Counted from the stretch's first letter, positions 36,774 through 46,278 are shown. The stretch: 64,000 nucleotides of DNA from Pseudoalteromonas umbrosa (GCF_030125375.1 NZ_JASJUU010000024.1:30226-94225); one strand, 5' to 3'. The notes: generated by a model from the letters alone, not told the origin. Translations and numbers: made by a program.

Positions 36774-37538
36774 ATGACACTATTTGATTTAAGTAACAAA
36801 GCTATCATCGTGACTGGAGGAAATCGTGGGATTGGTTTTGCGTTGGCACAAGGACTTCATCAGTTTGGTGCAAAAGTAATTATAGCTGCGCGCGATGAGA
36901 AACGTAATCAACAAGCATGCGATGCAATTGCAATGGGCTCAGAACGTGTACTCCCTGTTACATGTGATGTGACCTGTCTAGATAGTGTTTCTAGTGCATT
37001 TAAACAAGCTGAGGATTGGGCTGGGGGGCTATATGGATGTATAGCGAATGCAGGCGGTCGTGGTGTTGGTTGTGCACTGGATGAGATGGATGCAATGGCA
37101 TGGCGCACGACCTTAAGTACTAATTTAGAGGGTACAATGAACACATTCAAAGCAGCCATTGGGCCTCTAAAAGCTTTTGGTGAAGGTCGTCTACTGGCGG
37201 TATCAAGTCTTGCTGCGCTGCATGGGAGTGCGCAATTTACTGACTATAGCAGTGCCAAAGCGGGAGTTGAAGGTTTATGCCGCGCTCTATCAATTGAGCT
37301 TGCACCACACAAAATCACAGTCAACTGCATTATGCCTGGATGGGTGGATACTGATATGAACGCTGATATAAAACAAGACAAGCGACTATTTGAATCAATA
37401 AAAAGGCTGAGAGTTCCTTTGAAACGTTGGGCATCTGCAGAAGAAATGGTTGGTGCAGCTGTCTATTTAATGTCAGGTGCTGGTAGTTATCACACTGGGG
37501 ATACGCTCCGGATTGATGGGGGCTACCATATTGGGTGA
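36774..37538 (+). CDS. SDR family oxidoreductase (FabG-like)
   Basis: NAD(P)-dependent dehydrogenase of 254 aa. The TGxxxGIG cofactor motif (TGGNRGIG, about residues 13-20), NAGG, catalytic Ser in AVSSLAAL and YxxxK (YSSAK) are present. The C-terminus DTLRIDGGYHIG is typical of FabG-type SDRs. The start is ATG 36774 (MTLFDLSNKAIIVTGG), which puts the cofactor motif at the usual position; upstream in-frame ATG or GTG codons give extensions without similarity. First gene of the accessory locus, 200 bp after AsmA and 227 bp before the carrier protein gene. It could act on an acyl-ACP or a sugar. Confidence 0.85.
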   Translation: MTLFDLSNKAIIVTGGNRGIGFALAQGLHQFGAKVIIAARDEKRNQQACDAIAMGSERVLPVTCDVTCLDSVSSAFKQAEDWAGGLYGCIANAGGRGVGCALDEMDAMAWRTTLSTNLEGTMNTFKAAIGPLKAFGEGRLLAVSSLAALHGSAQFTDYSSAKAGVEGLCRALSIELAPHKITVNCIMPGWVDTDMNADIKQDKRLFESIKRLRVPLKRWASAEEMVGAAVYLMSGAGSYHTGDTLRIDGGYHIG

Positions 37539-37765
37539 TATCCACATAGCACTTAATTTGCGAAACATACTAAAGAGAAATTTTTTTGTTGTTAATTTTG
37601 CAGCTTTTTGATGATGCTTTTTTTTAAGTACCCGTTTTAAAAGATTAAATAATGAACAAAGTCCCGCAAATGTAAACAGTGTGTTTTGCATGTAATATTT
37701 TTGATTGAAAATTGTGCATCAGTCGTTTAAGTCTATTAAATAGTCTACCGATAATAGAAAAACTG

Positions 37766-38035
37766 ATGGAAGCGCACAAAGTGAATTATTTGTCTGAAAT
37801 TAATGAGTTACTATGTAGTATAAAAAACGATCCTAGCCTTGCGGGGCAAGTGACAGAGCAAAGTAACTTCATAGAAGATTTTGGTATTGACTCTTTAGAT
37901 ATCGTTGATTTTATGCTGGGGCTAGAGAGTCAATTTGATATCGAAGTGGATTTTGATGCCTTTGACTTTGATAATCTGACGTCTGCTAAGAGATTAGTGG
38001 ATTATATTATGGCTCATAGCACAACAGAGGCATAA
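37766..38035 (+). CDS. Acyl carrier protein
   Basis: Acidic carrier protein of 89 aa. The phosphopantetheine attachment site is Ser43 within DFGIDSLDIVDFMLGLE, and the following DIEVDFDAFDFDNLTSAK matches the ACP helix III region. It is distinct from the housekeeping AcpP, which sits in the fab operon, so it is probably a specialised carrier. Start ATG 37766 or GTG 37781 are both possible; ATG is preferred. It precedes the ATP-grasp gene by 3 bp, so the pair is one transcript. Likely role: hold an acyl or aminoacyl intermediate made by that ligase. Confidence 0.88.
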   Translation: MEAHKVNYLSEINELLCSIKNDPSLAGQVTEQSNFIEDFGIDSLDIVDFMLGLESQFDIEVDFDAFDFDNLTSAKRLVDYIMAHSTTEA

Positions 38036-38038
38036 GTC

Positions 38039-39334
38039 GTGCCTCCTCGTGTATACTGGGCACACTTTGACCCAGAAGCGTGTTGGCATGATTGTAATAG
38101 TTTGTCATTGCCAGCGCCTTTAGGTGCAAAGAGTGCATTACACCTAGCATTACTCGATGACATGTTTGTGCCGGCTGATGCACAAGATCTTTCCCTGACA
38201 ATAGTACCTAAATGTCAGGCGTTACATGATTATCATGTCAGTATTGGTGGCAATTATCACACTCAATCAGTATTTGAGAGTGTGGAGGCTTGGGTATCGG
38301 AAGATATGCCATCTTGGCCCGAAATATTTGCTTCAATACAATCTGATGCTGGGACGCCCTATTTAGAAGTACGAGATACACTTTCGTCGTGTGCTCAAAT
38401 TCCCTATGCTTATTTGGCACAAGCGCCAGTGTCACATTTTCAGTCACCTCCTAGGCTAGACGCAATTCGTTATGCAAATAGCAAATCTACTATTACACAG
38501 CTGTGTCAACAGCTTGAAATCCCATGCGTAGGTAAGGTGATTGAACATCAAGACGAGATTACTCAACTTTTGAAATTGGATTGCCCATATGTCTTGAAAG
38601 AAGCATTTGGCGTGTCGGGCAAAGGGGCTTATTTGGTCAAAGAGCAGCGTATTGCTGAGCGCTTGGTGCGGCATTTTCAAAAGCAAAGTGCACAGGGCAA
38701 ACAAGGGGGCGTAATTGCGCAGCCTTGGTTGGATATCGAGATCGACTTTTCTAGCCAATGGGAAATTAGCGCGTGTGGTGAAATAACATTTATTGGTTTA
38801 TGCCGAGTAGAAAACAAAGCCTTTCGATTTAATGGTATAGATTTATGTTGCCAATCACTGTCTGAAGCTGTGTCTCACTCCAACTATTATGAACAAATTC
38901 AATTGCTATTGTCTGAGTTATTTAAAGTAGGCTATTTTGGCTCGGTTTGTGTTGACTCTGCACTGTTAAAGAATGGCACAGTGTACCCTGTGATTGAAGT
39001 AAACGCGCGCGAATCAATGGGGAGTATTGCATTACGTTGGCAGAATAAACTGTCGATAGGCAATAGTATTCGTCTACGCCAATATGATGTCACTTATCAA
39101 GCGCCAGTTAATTTTGAATCGATTCTCCATAAATTGGCATTGCAAGGTGCATTGTTTTGCCATGGAAAATTAGGTGGAATAATCCCTATCGCAGCTGCGA
39201 GCTTTGGACTACCTCAGCAAAATAACCTCGTAAAAGGGCGATGGGTTCACCTTGAGTGCGGATCTCAAACTAGCGAGAGTTATCGCGCAATTTTGCAATC
39301 GTGTTTGTCTGATGTAGGGGTCTCTTTGCTATGA
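38039..39334 (+). CDS. ATP-grasp ligase
   Basis: ATP-grasp-fold enzyme of 431 aa; GTG start at 38039. The ATP-binding lysine is Lys187 in PYVLKEAFGVSGKGAY with the GKG loop 194-196; the C-terminal metal-binding block is VIEVNARESMG (Glu320, Asn322). The N-terminal 140 residues are a distinct pre-ATP-grasp domain. ATP-grasp ligases of this kind join carboxylates to amines or thiols. Lying between an ACP and glycosyltransferases, it could load an amino acid on the carrier protein, as BtrJ does in butirosin synthesis, but that is inference. It overlaps the next gene by 4 bp (ATGA). Confidence 0.8.
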   Translation: MPPRVYWAHFDPEACWHDCNSLSLPAPLGAKSALHLALLDDMFVPADAQDLSLTIVPKCQALHDYHVSIGGNYHTQSVFESVEAWVSEDMPSWPEIFASIQSDAGTPYLEVRDTLSSCAQIPYAYLAQAPVSHFQSPPRLDAIRYANSKSTITQLCQQLEIPCVGKVIEHQDEITQLLKLDCPYVLKEAFGVSGKGAYLVKEQRIAERLVRHFQKQSAQGKQGGVIAQPWLDIEIDFSSQWEISACGEITFIGLCRVENKAFRFNGIDLCCQSLSEAVSHSNYYEQIQLLLSELFKVGYFGSVCVDSALLKNGTVYPVIEVNARESMGSIALRWQNKLSIGNSIRLRQYDVTYQAPVNFESILHKLALQGALFCHGKLGGIIPIAAASFGLPQQNNLVKGRWVHLECGSQTSESYRAILQSCLSDVGVSLL

Positions 39335-40422
39335 AGACTTGGCATTCAGAAGAGGTATTGATCTTAACTGCATCTAGTGGCCTTGGCTCATTTGCTCCGG
39401 CATTGAGGCTGAGTACTTTTTTGCGCGAACAAGGTGCTAAGACATCTATTTATTGCCTAGAACAATTATTTGATGAAGTTGCGCTCACTAAGCATCAAGC
39501 GACGCGTGCGCGCTGCAGTGCTGATTTTCGTACTGCGATACTATTGCAAAAGGTGGTTGAGCAAGGGGGGGCTGATTTAAACCAAGTTATAGATCCTGAC
39601 AAGTTAGCGACTATGGTGCACTTATGGCAACAAACGAAGTTTACACGCTGTATTGTTTTTAGCGGGTTTTGGTTATCCATACTTGCCATGGTTTCGCGTG
39701 AGTGTGTCCCTGTAGGTTCAGTCGATGCCATTCATATGGATGCGGTGCCTTCAAGTTCTTGGTTACATGGACAAGGCGCTATGCATCAACTCGATATCGA
39801 CGTGCGAGATTTATATTTGTTTAAAGAAAATCGAAGCGCAGTGCACCACTTATATCCAGTTAGTGAGCCTCTTGAGTGGGAAGCCAGATCTTCACGTGTG
39901 CTTTGCCATGGTGGGGGTTGGCAAATGGGGAATTTGATGGCATTGAGTGAGTCGCTAAATCGAGAAGCTATTCACAGTGACATGATTGTATCAGCCGATG
40001 CTGCGTTGTCTTCCTCTACTTATCAACGTGTATTTAAAACAGATCCAAATTATCAACCATGGCTAAGTATTGAAGCATTACCTGAGCTTAAGTTATGTGC
40101 AGAGCCTAGCGATGATAAATCTCAGCGTCGATTTGAATTTGACCAATTGGCTAAAAGTGCAGCTGCCATTATTACCAAACCAGGCGGCGCCAGCTTACTA
40201 GATAGTTTAAATTTTGCTACCCCTTTAATTTTATTACCCGCATTTGGTGAGTATGAAGAGCGTAATGCATGCACTTGGCAATCGCTGGGATTTGCCGTGA
40301 CATTTGATCAATGGCAGGCAAGTGATTATTCATATGAGTTACTGCACACACTTCATAACAACTTACTTAATCAGTCGTCTGCTTCCCCAATATTTGGAGT
40401 GCTTAATGAGACCAGCAACTGA
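39331..40422 (+). CDS. GT-B glycosyltransferase (MurG/UGT-like)
   Basis: Glycosyltransferase of 363 aa with the GT-B C-terminal signature ITKPGGASLLDSL, the ATPLILLPAFGEYEERNA loop for UDP-sugar binding and the N-terminal ILTASSGLGSF. The middle CHGGGWQMGN forms the nucleotide-proximal glycine-rich loop. No membrane anchor visible. A G7 tract lies at 39565-39571. Start at ATG 39331 overlaps the ATP-grasp stop; the 3' end overlaps the first radical SAM gene by 17 bp. Acceptor and donor are not known. Confidence 0.75.
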   Translation: MKTWHSEEVLILTASSGLGSFAPALRLSTFLREQGAKTSIYCLEQLFDEVALTKHQATRARCSADFRTAILLQKVVEQGGADLNQVIDPDKLATMVHLWQQTKFTRCIVFSGFWLSILAMVSRECVPVGSVDAIHMDAVPSSSWLHGQGAMHQLDIDVRDLYLFKENRSAVHHLYPVSEPLEWEARSSRVLCHGGGWQMGNLMALSESLNREAIHSDMIVSADAALSSSTYQRVFKTDPNYQPWLSIEALPELKLCAEPSDDKSQRRFEFDQLAKSAAAIITKPGGASLLDSLNFATPLILLPAFGEYEERNACTWQSLGFAVTFDQWQASDYSYELLHTLHNNLLNQSSASPIFGVLNETSN

Positions 40423-41578
40423 ACAGAGAATTACGCGTGAAGAGTTTGCCAGGCTTAAGCTTCGGGCAAAAAATATAGCACGTTTAAAGCGCAATAATGA
40501 CAGCGATGTCTTTAAGTCAGAAATGGTTCCCGATCAAGTGGGGATCAAGATGAATAACACCTGCAACTTGCGTTGTGCACATTGCTTTGAATGGAATGAT
40601 GAGGGGTATCATCATCATATGGGTAAGCAGCAAGTGCGTGATGAAGTGGACATCAGATTAATTGAAAAACTACTGAAACAAACGGAGTCGAGCCAAAGTG
40701 CATTTTACTTATGGGGTGGAGAGCCGTTGATGTACACAAAGATGGCCGAGCTTGCGGAACTGTTTACGCAGTATCCGAGGTGGCTGACCATATGCACAAA
40801 TGGCATGTTGATAAAAAAACATTTACCTCATTTACTCAAGGTGTCTAAGCAATTAGCGATGTTGGTTAGCTTAGATGGTTTAGAAGCAGAAAATGATGCG
40901 ATCCGTGGTAAAGGCGTGTTTGAAAAAGTTGTGCGAGGAATGTCGACACTATTGGATCTGAGAAAAACCGGAGAATACCAGGGTAAGGTTTCGATATGTT
41001 TGACCCTTCATGATGCGGTAGTCGGTAAACTCGCACATTTTATTGAATATTTCTCTGAGCTTGGCATAGATAGTATTTACATAGTATTTCCATGGTATAT
41101 GCCAGAACCTGTCGCAGAGGAAATGGATAGCTGGGTACAGACTAATTTACCCTATCGAGCCAAGTATATTGATGACTTTAGTAAAGCCAGTTGGCATGGT
41201 TACACCCACCGTATTGCACCAGAAAATATAGCTCTTTTAAAGAAAGAGTTGGCTGAGATAACAAATCGTACATGGCCTTGTCGGGTGCGTTTCCATCCTG
41301 ATTTGACTATGGATGAAGTCGAGCCATTTGTATTAGGAGATACCAAACCGGCAGAAGGGAAAATAAAGTGTGCTGCTATTACACATCGTATTGATGTATT
41401 GCCGGGCGGCACTGTATCTAGTTGTAAATTTTTCCCCGAACTGGAAGTGGGTAACCTTCAAGCCTTGCCACTTAAAGATATTTGGCAAGGGCGCGCATTT
41501 AACGCATTTAGAGATAAGGTTCAGTGTGGTCTGATGCCTGTTTGCTCTAAATGCACACTGTTGTATAGCACTGGGTGA
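40406..41578 (+). CDS. Radical SAM/SPASM enzyme 1
   Basis: Radical SAM protein of 390 aa. The CxxxCxxC motif is CNLRCAHC (Cys53, Cys57, Cys60), followed by the SAM-binding region YLWGGEPLMY. The C-terminal part has further Cys residues (KCAA, SSCKF, VQCGLMP, CSKC) forming a SPASM/twitch-type auxiliary cluster domain. Such enzymes modify peptides or sugars, e.g. sugar dehydrogenation by BtrN. I chose ATG 40406 (MRPATEQ) with a GGAG site; an ATG at 40304 overlaps the glycosyltransferase. 6 bp before the second radical SAM gene. Confidence 0.87.
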   Translation: MRPATEQRITREEFARLKLRAKNIARLKRNNDSDVFKSEMVPDQVGIKMNNTCNLRCAHCFEWNDEGYHHHMGKQQVRDEVDIRLIEKLLKQTESSQSAFYLWGGEPLMYTKMAELAELFTQYPRWLTICTNGMLIKKHLPHLLKVSKQLAMLVSLDGLEAENDAIRGKGVFEKVVRGMSTLLDLRKTGEYQGKVSICLTLHDAVVGKLAHFIEYFSELGIDSIYIVFPWYMPEPVAEEMDSWVQTNLPYRAKYIDDFSKASWHGYTHRIAPENIALLKKELAEITNRTWPCRVRFHPDLTMDEVEPFVLGDTKPAEGKIKCAAITHRIDVLPGGTVSSCKFFPELEVGNLQALPLKDIWQGRAFNAFRDKVQCGLMPVCSKCTLLYSTG

Positions 41579-41584
41579 TCAAAA

Positions 41585-42667
41585 ATGACCAATATATTGC
41601 AAAACCAACTACCACTGTGGGTGACTTTACAGCTCACAGACGCGTGCAATCTTCGTTGTAAGATGTGCTATGAGTGGGGAGAAAACGGCGCTTATCATGG
41701 TAAAAAACTTGATAGGCTTGAAAAAGAAACTGTTTTTCGAGTAATTGATGAATGTTTGCCAGTAAAGCCTTATTTTGCACTTTTTGGCGGCGAACCCATG
41801 ATGTATCCATGGTTTGACGAAGTGGTGCATCGTATTCGTAAAGGGGGCGCTAGGGTTGATATTCCAACCAATGGGATGTTTTTAAAGCGCAAGGCTGAAA
41901 AACTACTAGAGTCGGCACCAAATCGAATTTGGGTGTCACTGGATGGACCAAAGCACATTAATGATGAACAGCGTGGGGAAGGTGTATACGAAGCGGTGCA
42001 AGAAGGGGTTGAAACCTTATTTGAGCTGCGTGAAACACGCGGCTTAAAAGAGCCTAAAATTGGTTATACGTTCATTGTAACACCGTTAACACACTTATAT
42101 ATTCAGGGCTTTTTTGAACAATGTCTTGATTTAGACAAAGTGGATCACATTAGTATTGAATTTCAAACCTTTGCCACTGAAGATGAGCATGAGCAACATC
42201 GACGTTTGTTCAAGCGTTTATTTGATGTGCCCGAAACAGCATGCGCTGAAGGGATGGTTGCGCCTTTACATCAGTTTTCTATGATGGATTTCAAAGCCAT
42301 TGAGTCACAAATTGCTTGGGTTGAAAAGGAGTGCCAAAAGCGTGGAATTTATTTCGTTTGTTATCCCAAAACCATATCTGCAAATAACTACCGTGCTTAT
42401 TTTAATAAAGATTATCAAAACTTAGATGATCGTAGAGACAAATGTCATTTCCCATGGATTTATATGGAAGTGGCTGCAAATGGGGATGTAACTCCATGCC
42501 ACACATTTTATGACTATTCGATTGGTAACGTAAATGAGCAGTCAGTCGAAGAGATTTGGCGGGGGTATAAGATGCAGCAATTGCGTAAAGGCTTGAGAGG
42601 GGAAGGGGGGCTATTTCCGATTTGTGGCTCATGTGCGCGCTATTATGCTGATCCAAATAAACGTTAG
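41585..42667 (+). CDS. Radical SAM/SPASM enzyme 2
   Basis: Radical SAM protein of 360 aa. Its CxxxCxxC motif is CNLRCKMC (Cys21, Cys25, Cys28), followed by FALFGGEPMMYPW. The C-terminal Cys set (KCHFPW, VTPCHTF, PICGSCARYY) points to a SPASM or twitch domain. It has the same layout as the previous gene but is diverged, so duplication is old or they have distinct origins. Together they suggest two oxidative or C-H modification steps. It precedes the ABC ATPase by 3 bp. Confidence 0.87.
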   Translation: MTNILQNQLPLWVTLQLTDACNLRCKMCYEWGENGAYHGKKLDRLEKETVFRVIDECLPVKPYFALFGGEPMMYPWFDEVVHRIRKGGARVDIPTNGMFLKRKAEKLLESAPNRIWVSLDGPKHINDEQRGEGVYEAVQEGVETLFELRETRGLKEPKIGYTFIVTPLTHLYIQGFFEQCLDLDKVDHISIEFQTFATEDEHEQHRRLFKRLFDVPETACAEGMVAPLHQFSMMDFKAIESQIAWVEKECQKRGIYFVCYPKTISANNYRAYFNKDYQNLDDRRDKCHFPWIYMEVAANGDVTPCHTFYDYSIGNVNEQSVEEIWRGYKMQQLRKGLRGEGGLFPICGSCARYYADPNKR

Positions 42668-42670
42668 GGG

Positions 42671-43663
42671 ATGCTTGTGAATGTGATCGAAGTCGAAGGA
42701 CTGTGCAAGACTTTTAAATTTTACCGCAAGCCACAGGGGTTATCTGCTTCTCTGAAAAATTTGTGGCAACGTCAGGTAGAGTATAAAGAAGCAGTAAAAG
42801 ATATCTCATTCAACATTGAAAAAGGGCAAGTTGTCGCATTTTTAGGCGCTAATGGCGCTGGTAAAACGACAACTATGAAAATGTTGTCTGGTATCTTACA
42901 TCCTACAGGTGGGAAAATTGAAGTTTTGGGTCACACCCCAAGTGAACGTGAGGAGCAGTTTAAAAAGCGTTTCTCTATTTTAATGGGCCAAAAACATCAA
43001 TTATGGCCAGATTTACCAGCTATTGATAGCTTTACGCTGTGTCAGCGTATCTATGAAATCCCAACCCCACTGTTCAAACAGCGGCTGGCGCGTTTGTCCG
43101 AAGTGTTGTGTGTATCTCATTTGTTAGATATTCAAGTACGTAGACTGTCTTTGGGTGAGCGAATGAAAATGGAATTAATCGCTGCGTTGCTGCATGGGCC
43201 TGAATTACTCTTTTTAGATGAGCCGACAATTGGACTTGATTTCTTGTCACAACGTGCCGTTATGCGATTTCTTCAGCAGCTTGTTCGCGAAGACAATATA
43301 ACCATTTTGCTCACAAGTCATAATATGGCGGATATTTCAGCCTTGTGTGAACGGGTATTGGTTATTCAAAATGGTCAGCTAGTTTTTGATGACGATATTA
43401 CTCATTTGCAAAATAGTTTGGGTGGTTTTCGCCGTATTCATATAGAAAGTGAATCACCATTACATTCAGATTATTTGGGACGGTATGGCAAAGTAATTAA
43501 TAACGATATCCATCGCGCCGAACTTGAAGTGGATGGTGGTATAGCAAATCGTGTACTACAACAATTGCTCAATGACATCATGGTTAAAGATGTCAGAGTA
43601 AGTACGCCGCCACTTGAAGACAGTTTGGAGCGATTGTACACACGCCGAGGGCAGGTAGTGTGA
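42671..43663 (+). CDS. ABC transporter ATP-binding protein
   Basis: ABC ATPase of 330 aa. Walker A is GANGAGKTT near residue 58, the signature is LSLGERMKMEL, Walker B LLFLDEPTIGLD, and the H-loop is LTSHNM. The C-terminal extension of about 90 residues is typical of ABC-2 type exporter ATPases. It overlaps the first permease by 4 bp. With the two permeases it forms a complete exporter that presumably transports the locus product across the inner membrane. Confidence 0.88.
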   Translation: MLVNVIEVEGLCKTFKFYRKPQGLSASLKNLWQRQVEYKEAVKDISFNIEKGQVVAFLGANGAGKTTTMKMLSGILHPTGGKIEVLGHTPSEREEQFKKRFSILMGQKHQLWPDLPAIDSFTLCQRIYEIPTPLFKQRLARLSEVLCVSHLLDIQVRRLSLGERMKMELIAALLHGPELLFLDEPTIGLDFLSQRAVMRFLQQLVREDNITILLTSHNMADISALCERVLVIQNGQLVFDDDITHLQNSLGGFRRIHIESESPLHSDYLGRYGKVINNDIHRAELEVDGGIANRVLQQLLNDIMVKDVRVSTPPLEDSLERLYTRRGQVV

Positions 43664-44460
43664 ACAAATATATGTGGTTATTGGGAATGGGGCTGCAAAA
43701 AGCATTGGCTTATCGAGTAAATTATGCTGTGACTATTTTGGCGGCGGTTTTTCCGATTATCTTACAATGGGCACTATGGCGTTCAATCTATGGGTATACT
43801 CAAGCTGACACATTGTACGGCATGTCTTATGCAGAAATGCTTAGTTATGTGGTGCTAGCTGCACTCATGGCGCAAGCATTGCGCACGGGGTTTGAGTACG
43901 ACATGGCAGAGGATATTAAAAGTGGAGGGTTAAACCGCTTTATTGTCCAGCCACTATCTTATTTTGGTTATCGCTTAAGCGTTTTTGTAGGCACAAATCT
44001 AGGTTACTTTGTGGCAACGCTCGGTGTAATGGCGATAGCGTTATGGGTCGCCATCAGATATTGGTCTTTATCGATTGATATAGTGGATATTGCGTTATTT
44101 CTGCTCTCTGCGGTTGGGGCATTTTTCTTGCAATTTATGTTGTTTTATTTACTCAGTTTAACCGCATTTTGGCTTCACGAAGTGTGGGCACTATTTGAAT
44201 CCACTCGAGTAATTGGCTTGGTTTTATCTGGTGGTGTTGTACCATTGAGTGTCTTCGGTGAGTCATTACAGTACTGGCTTAGTCTTCTGCCATTTCAATA
44301 TCTCATCTACTTTCCAATACAAACACTCACCGGGGCTATTAGTTTTGAGCAAGTCATCTCAGGTTTATTGATTCAATTGGTGTGGATTGTAGTGATGATG
44401 CTACTAATTGCCGCAATTTGGCGCCGAGGTAGCCGTTCATATTTAGCGTTGGGTGGTTAG
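43660..44460 (+). CDS. ABC-2 family transporter permease 1
   Basis: Inner-membrane protein of 266 aa with about six hydrophobic helices. The amphipathic N-terminus MNKYMWLLGMGLQKALAYRVNY, the first helix VTILAAVFPIILQWALWRSIYG and the charged loop EYDMAEDIKSGGLNRFIVQPLSYFGYRL match the ABC2_membrane_6 (DUF990) permeases found with this ATPase type. Coupled by 4-bp overlap with the ATPase. A second permease follows 1 bp later, so the channel is heterodimeric. Confidence 0.8.
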   Translation: MNKYMWLLGMGLQKALAYRVNYAVTILAAVFPIILQWALWRSIYGYTQADTLYGMSYAEMLSYVVLAALMAQALRTGFEYDMAEDIKSGGLNRFIVQPLSYFGYRLSVFVGTNLGYFVATLGVMAIALWVAIRYWSLSIDIVDIALFLLSAVGAFFLQFMLFYLLSLTAFWLHEVWALFESTRVIGLVLSGGVVPLSVFGESLQYWLSLLPFQYLIYFPIQTLTGAISFEQVISGLLIQLVWIVVMMLLIAAIWRRGSRSYLALGG

Positions 44461-44461
44461 T

Positions 44462-45265
44462 ATGTGGCGGCAACTGATAAAACACCTCAAAATTTATGGC
44501 CTGCTTATTAAGCTCAATGCCATACGCCAGCTAGAGTACCGAGTGAATATTGTATTGGGGTTACTGGTAGAAGTTGGTTACCTCGGCATCAAATTACTCT
44601 ACGCCTATATTATTCATGATACAGGTGTACATATTTCAGGCTTTGCGCCACAAAGCTTGTATCTATTTATTGGTACTTTTATTTTGATGACAGTCTTTTT
44701 CGTAGCGATGTTGCAATTCAATATTATGGCATTTGACCGCCAAATCATAGAAGGAGAATTTGATCTTATTCTAACCAAACCTGTGTCGGCGCAATTTTTA
44801 GCGACGCTAAAATATGTCGAAACTTGGATGGTGATTCCAAACATCATAGTTGGGGTTAGTTTAGTGGCCTATGGCTGGTATGCATCAGGGCTTGCTTTTG
44901 ATCTAATCAATATCTGCCTTTACTTTTTGTATGGCCTATTAGGCATAGTCACTATGTATTGCGTTTTCACATTACCGCTTCTGCTGGCTTTTAAATTACA
45001 CAATATCTCGGCTTTCCACAGCCTGATTTGGGCATTATGGGATTTTAATAATTTGCCACATCGGATTTTTCCTTCACCAATACAGATCATTGGCACGGTA
45101 TTTTTACCCATTTTCTTGATCACGAACTTTTCGCCGTTGGCTGTAATGGGGCAATTAAGTGCCATTGAGATGATCTGGGGAGGAGTTGCGCCAATTTTGC
45201 TATTTATTTTGACCTGCTGGGGGTGGAGAAAGGCTATTCATAGTTATGAAAGCGGTGGTGGGTAA
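44462..45265 (+). CDS. ABC-2 family transporter permease 2
   Basis: Inner-membrane protein of 267 aa with about six helices. The pattern FDRQIIEGEFDLILTKPVSAQFL mirrors the loop of the first permease, as in DUF990 partner permeases. Start at ATG 44462, 1 bp after the stop of permease 1; a GTG at 44453 is also in frame. Last gene of the tightly packed block; the next gene is 86 bp downstream. Confidence 0.8.
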   Translation: MWRQLIKHLKIYGLLIKLNAIRQLEYRVNIVLGLLVEVGYLGIKLLYAYIIHDTGVHISGFAPQSLYLFIGTFILMTVFFVAMLQFNIMAFDRQIIEGEFDLILTKPVSAQFLATLKYVETWMVIPNIIVGVSLVAYGWYASGLAFDLINICLYFLYGLLGIVTMYCVFTLPLLLAFKLHNISAFHSLIWALWDFNNLPHRIFPSPIQIIGTVFLPIFLITNFSPLAVMGQLSAIEMIWGGVAPILLFILTCWGWRKAIHSYESGGG

Positions 45266-45351
45266 GTGTACTCGGTGTTTAAAAAGTATACGCTTTGTTG
45301 GTGATATTGAAGAGAAAGGTTTAGCCCAATCTAAAGGAAGTAGGTACAAAA

Positions 45352-46278
45352 ATGAATAAAAATCATATTGATTCTATTAAAACTGGGACAGGCATCTCAG
45401 TGATTATCCCAACTTATAATCGTTGTGAGTTGTTAAAAAGGACATTGGATTCACTTTGTGAGCAAACGTTGGGGCGGCAAAGTTATGAAGTTATCATCGT
45501 AGATGATGGTTCAAGTGACGGAACTGCAGAGATGATATCTCATTATCAAGGGGCTGCAACCATCCATTATATTTTTCAGCCTGATGAAGGTTTTCAAGTC
45601 GCCAAAGCTAGGAATAAAGGGCTCTCCAAGGCATGTTTTGACACTGTACTGTTTTTAGACTGCGGCATGATTGCGCACCCAGAATTACTGTCAAATCATC
45701 TTCAATGTCACCTTGAAACGGACCGCCTTGTGTTGATTGGCATGTCTTATGGCATAGAAGCCGTTGAACTTAGTGAGTGCGATCTTATCAAGCGCACTAT
45801 GGCAGAAAATAAAATAGAAACTGCGTTTGAATTATTCTCAAAAAATCATCAATTAATGGATTGTCGAGGTCGGTTTTTTACAGATTTTGACTTTGATTTA
45901 GGGATGTTAAATGCTCCTTGGGTAGTTTTTTGGACCAGTTGTATCAGTGTTTCTCGATATGATGTTGAACAAATCGGAGGCTTTGATGAACGCTTTTGTG
46001 CTTGGGGGGGGGAAGACGTTGATTTGGGATATCGTTTGTTCCATTCAGGCTGTAAATTTGTTTTACATCAAGCGCTTTTGACGGTTCATTACCCGCATGA
46101 AAAAGACATTGAAAATAAAGAGGAGCAAGCAAAAGGAAATGTTGCTTACTTAATGGACAAGTACTCTGATCAGTGGATAAACATGTTGGCGACTAAGAGT
46201 TGGTCAGAGATTTGTGAGTGCTCGTTAAAGCCTTTGCATGAACAGCATCAAGCAAGCTCACTTATTGAGGTGATCTAA
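45352..46278 (+). CDS. GT2 glycosyltransferase with galactosyltransferase-type C-terminus; G9 tract
   Basis: Glycosyltransferase of 308 aa. The N-terminal GT-A part has VIIPTYNRCELLKRTLDSL, VDDGSSDGT and LFLDCGMI in the DxD position. The C-terminal WGGEDVDLGYRLFHSG matches the galactosyltransferase-type domain of chondroitin-synthase-like GTs. No membrane anchor. The WGGE codons TGG-GGG-GGG-GAA create a run of nine G at 46004-46012, unusual in this AT-rich sequence and possibly slippage-prone. It has its own Shine-Dalgarno (AAAGGAAG) and lies 86 bp after the exporter block. Confidence 0.85.
   Translation: MNKNHIDSIKTGTGISVIIPTYNRCELLKRTLDSLCEQTLGRQSYEVIIVDDGSSDGTAEMISHYQGAATIHYIFQPDEGFQVAKARNKGLSKACFDTVLFLDCGMIAHPELLSNHLQCHLETDRLVLIGMSYGIEAVELSECDLIKRTMAENKIETAFELFSKNHQLMDCRGRFFTDFDFDLGMLNAPWVVFWTSCISVSRYDVEQIGGFDERFCAWGGEDVDLGYRLFHSGCKFVLHQALLTVHYPHEKDIENKEEQAKGNVAYLMDKYSDQWINMLATKSWSEICECSLKPLHEQHQASSLIEVI

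Noticed and set aside
37539..37765. Possible peptide precursor upstream of the ACP gene
   Set aside because: The only ATG with a nearby stop gives seven residues and lacks a Shine-Dalgarno; no credible precursor.
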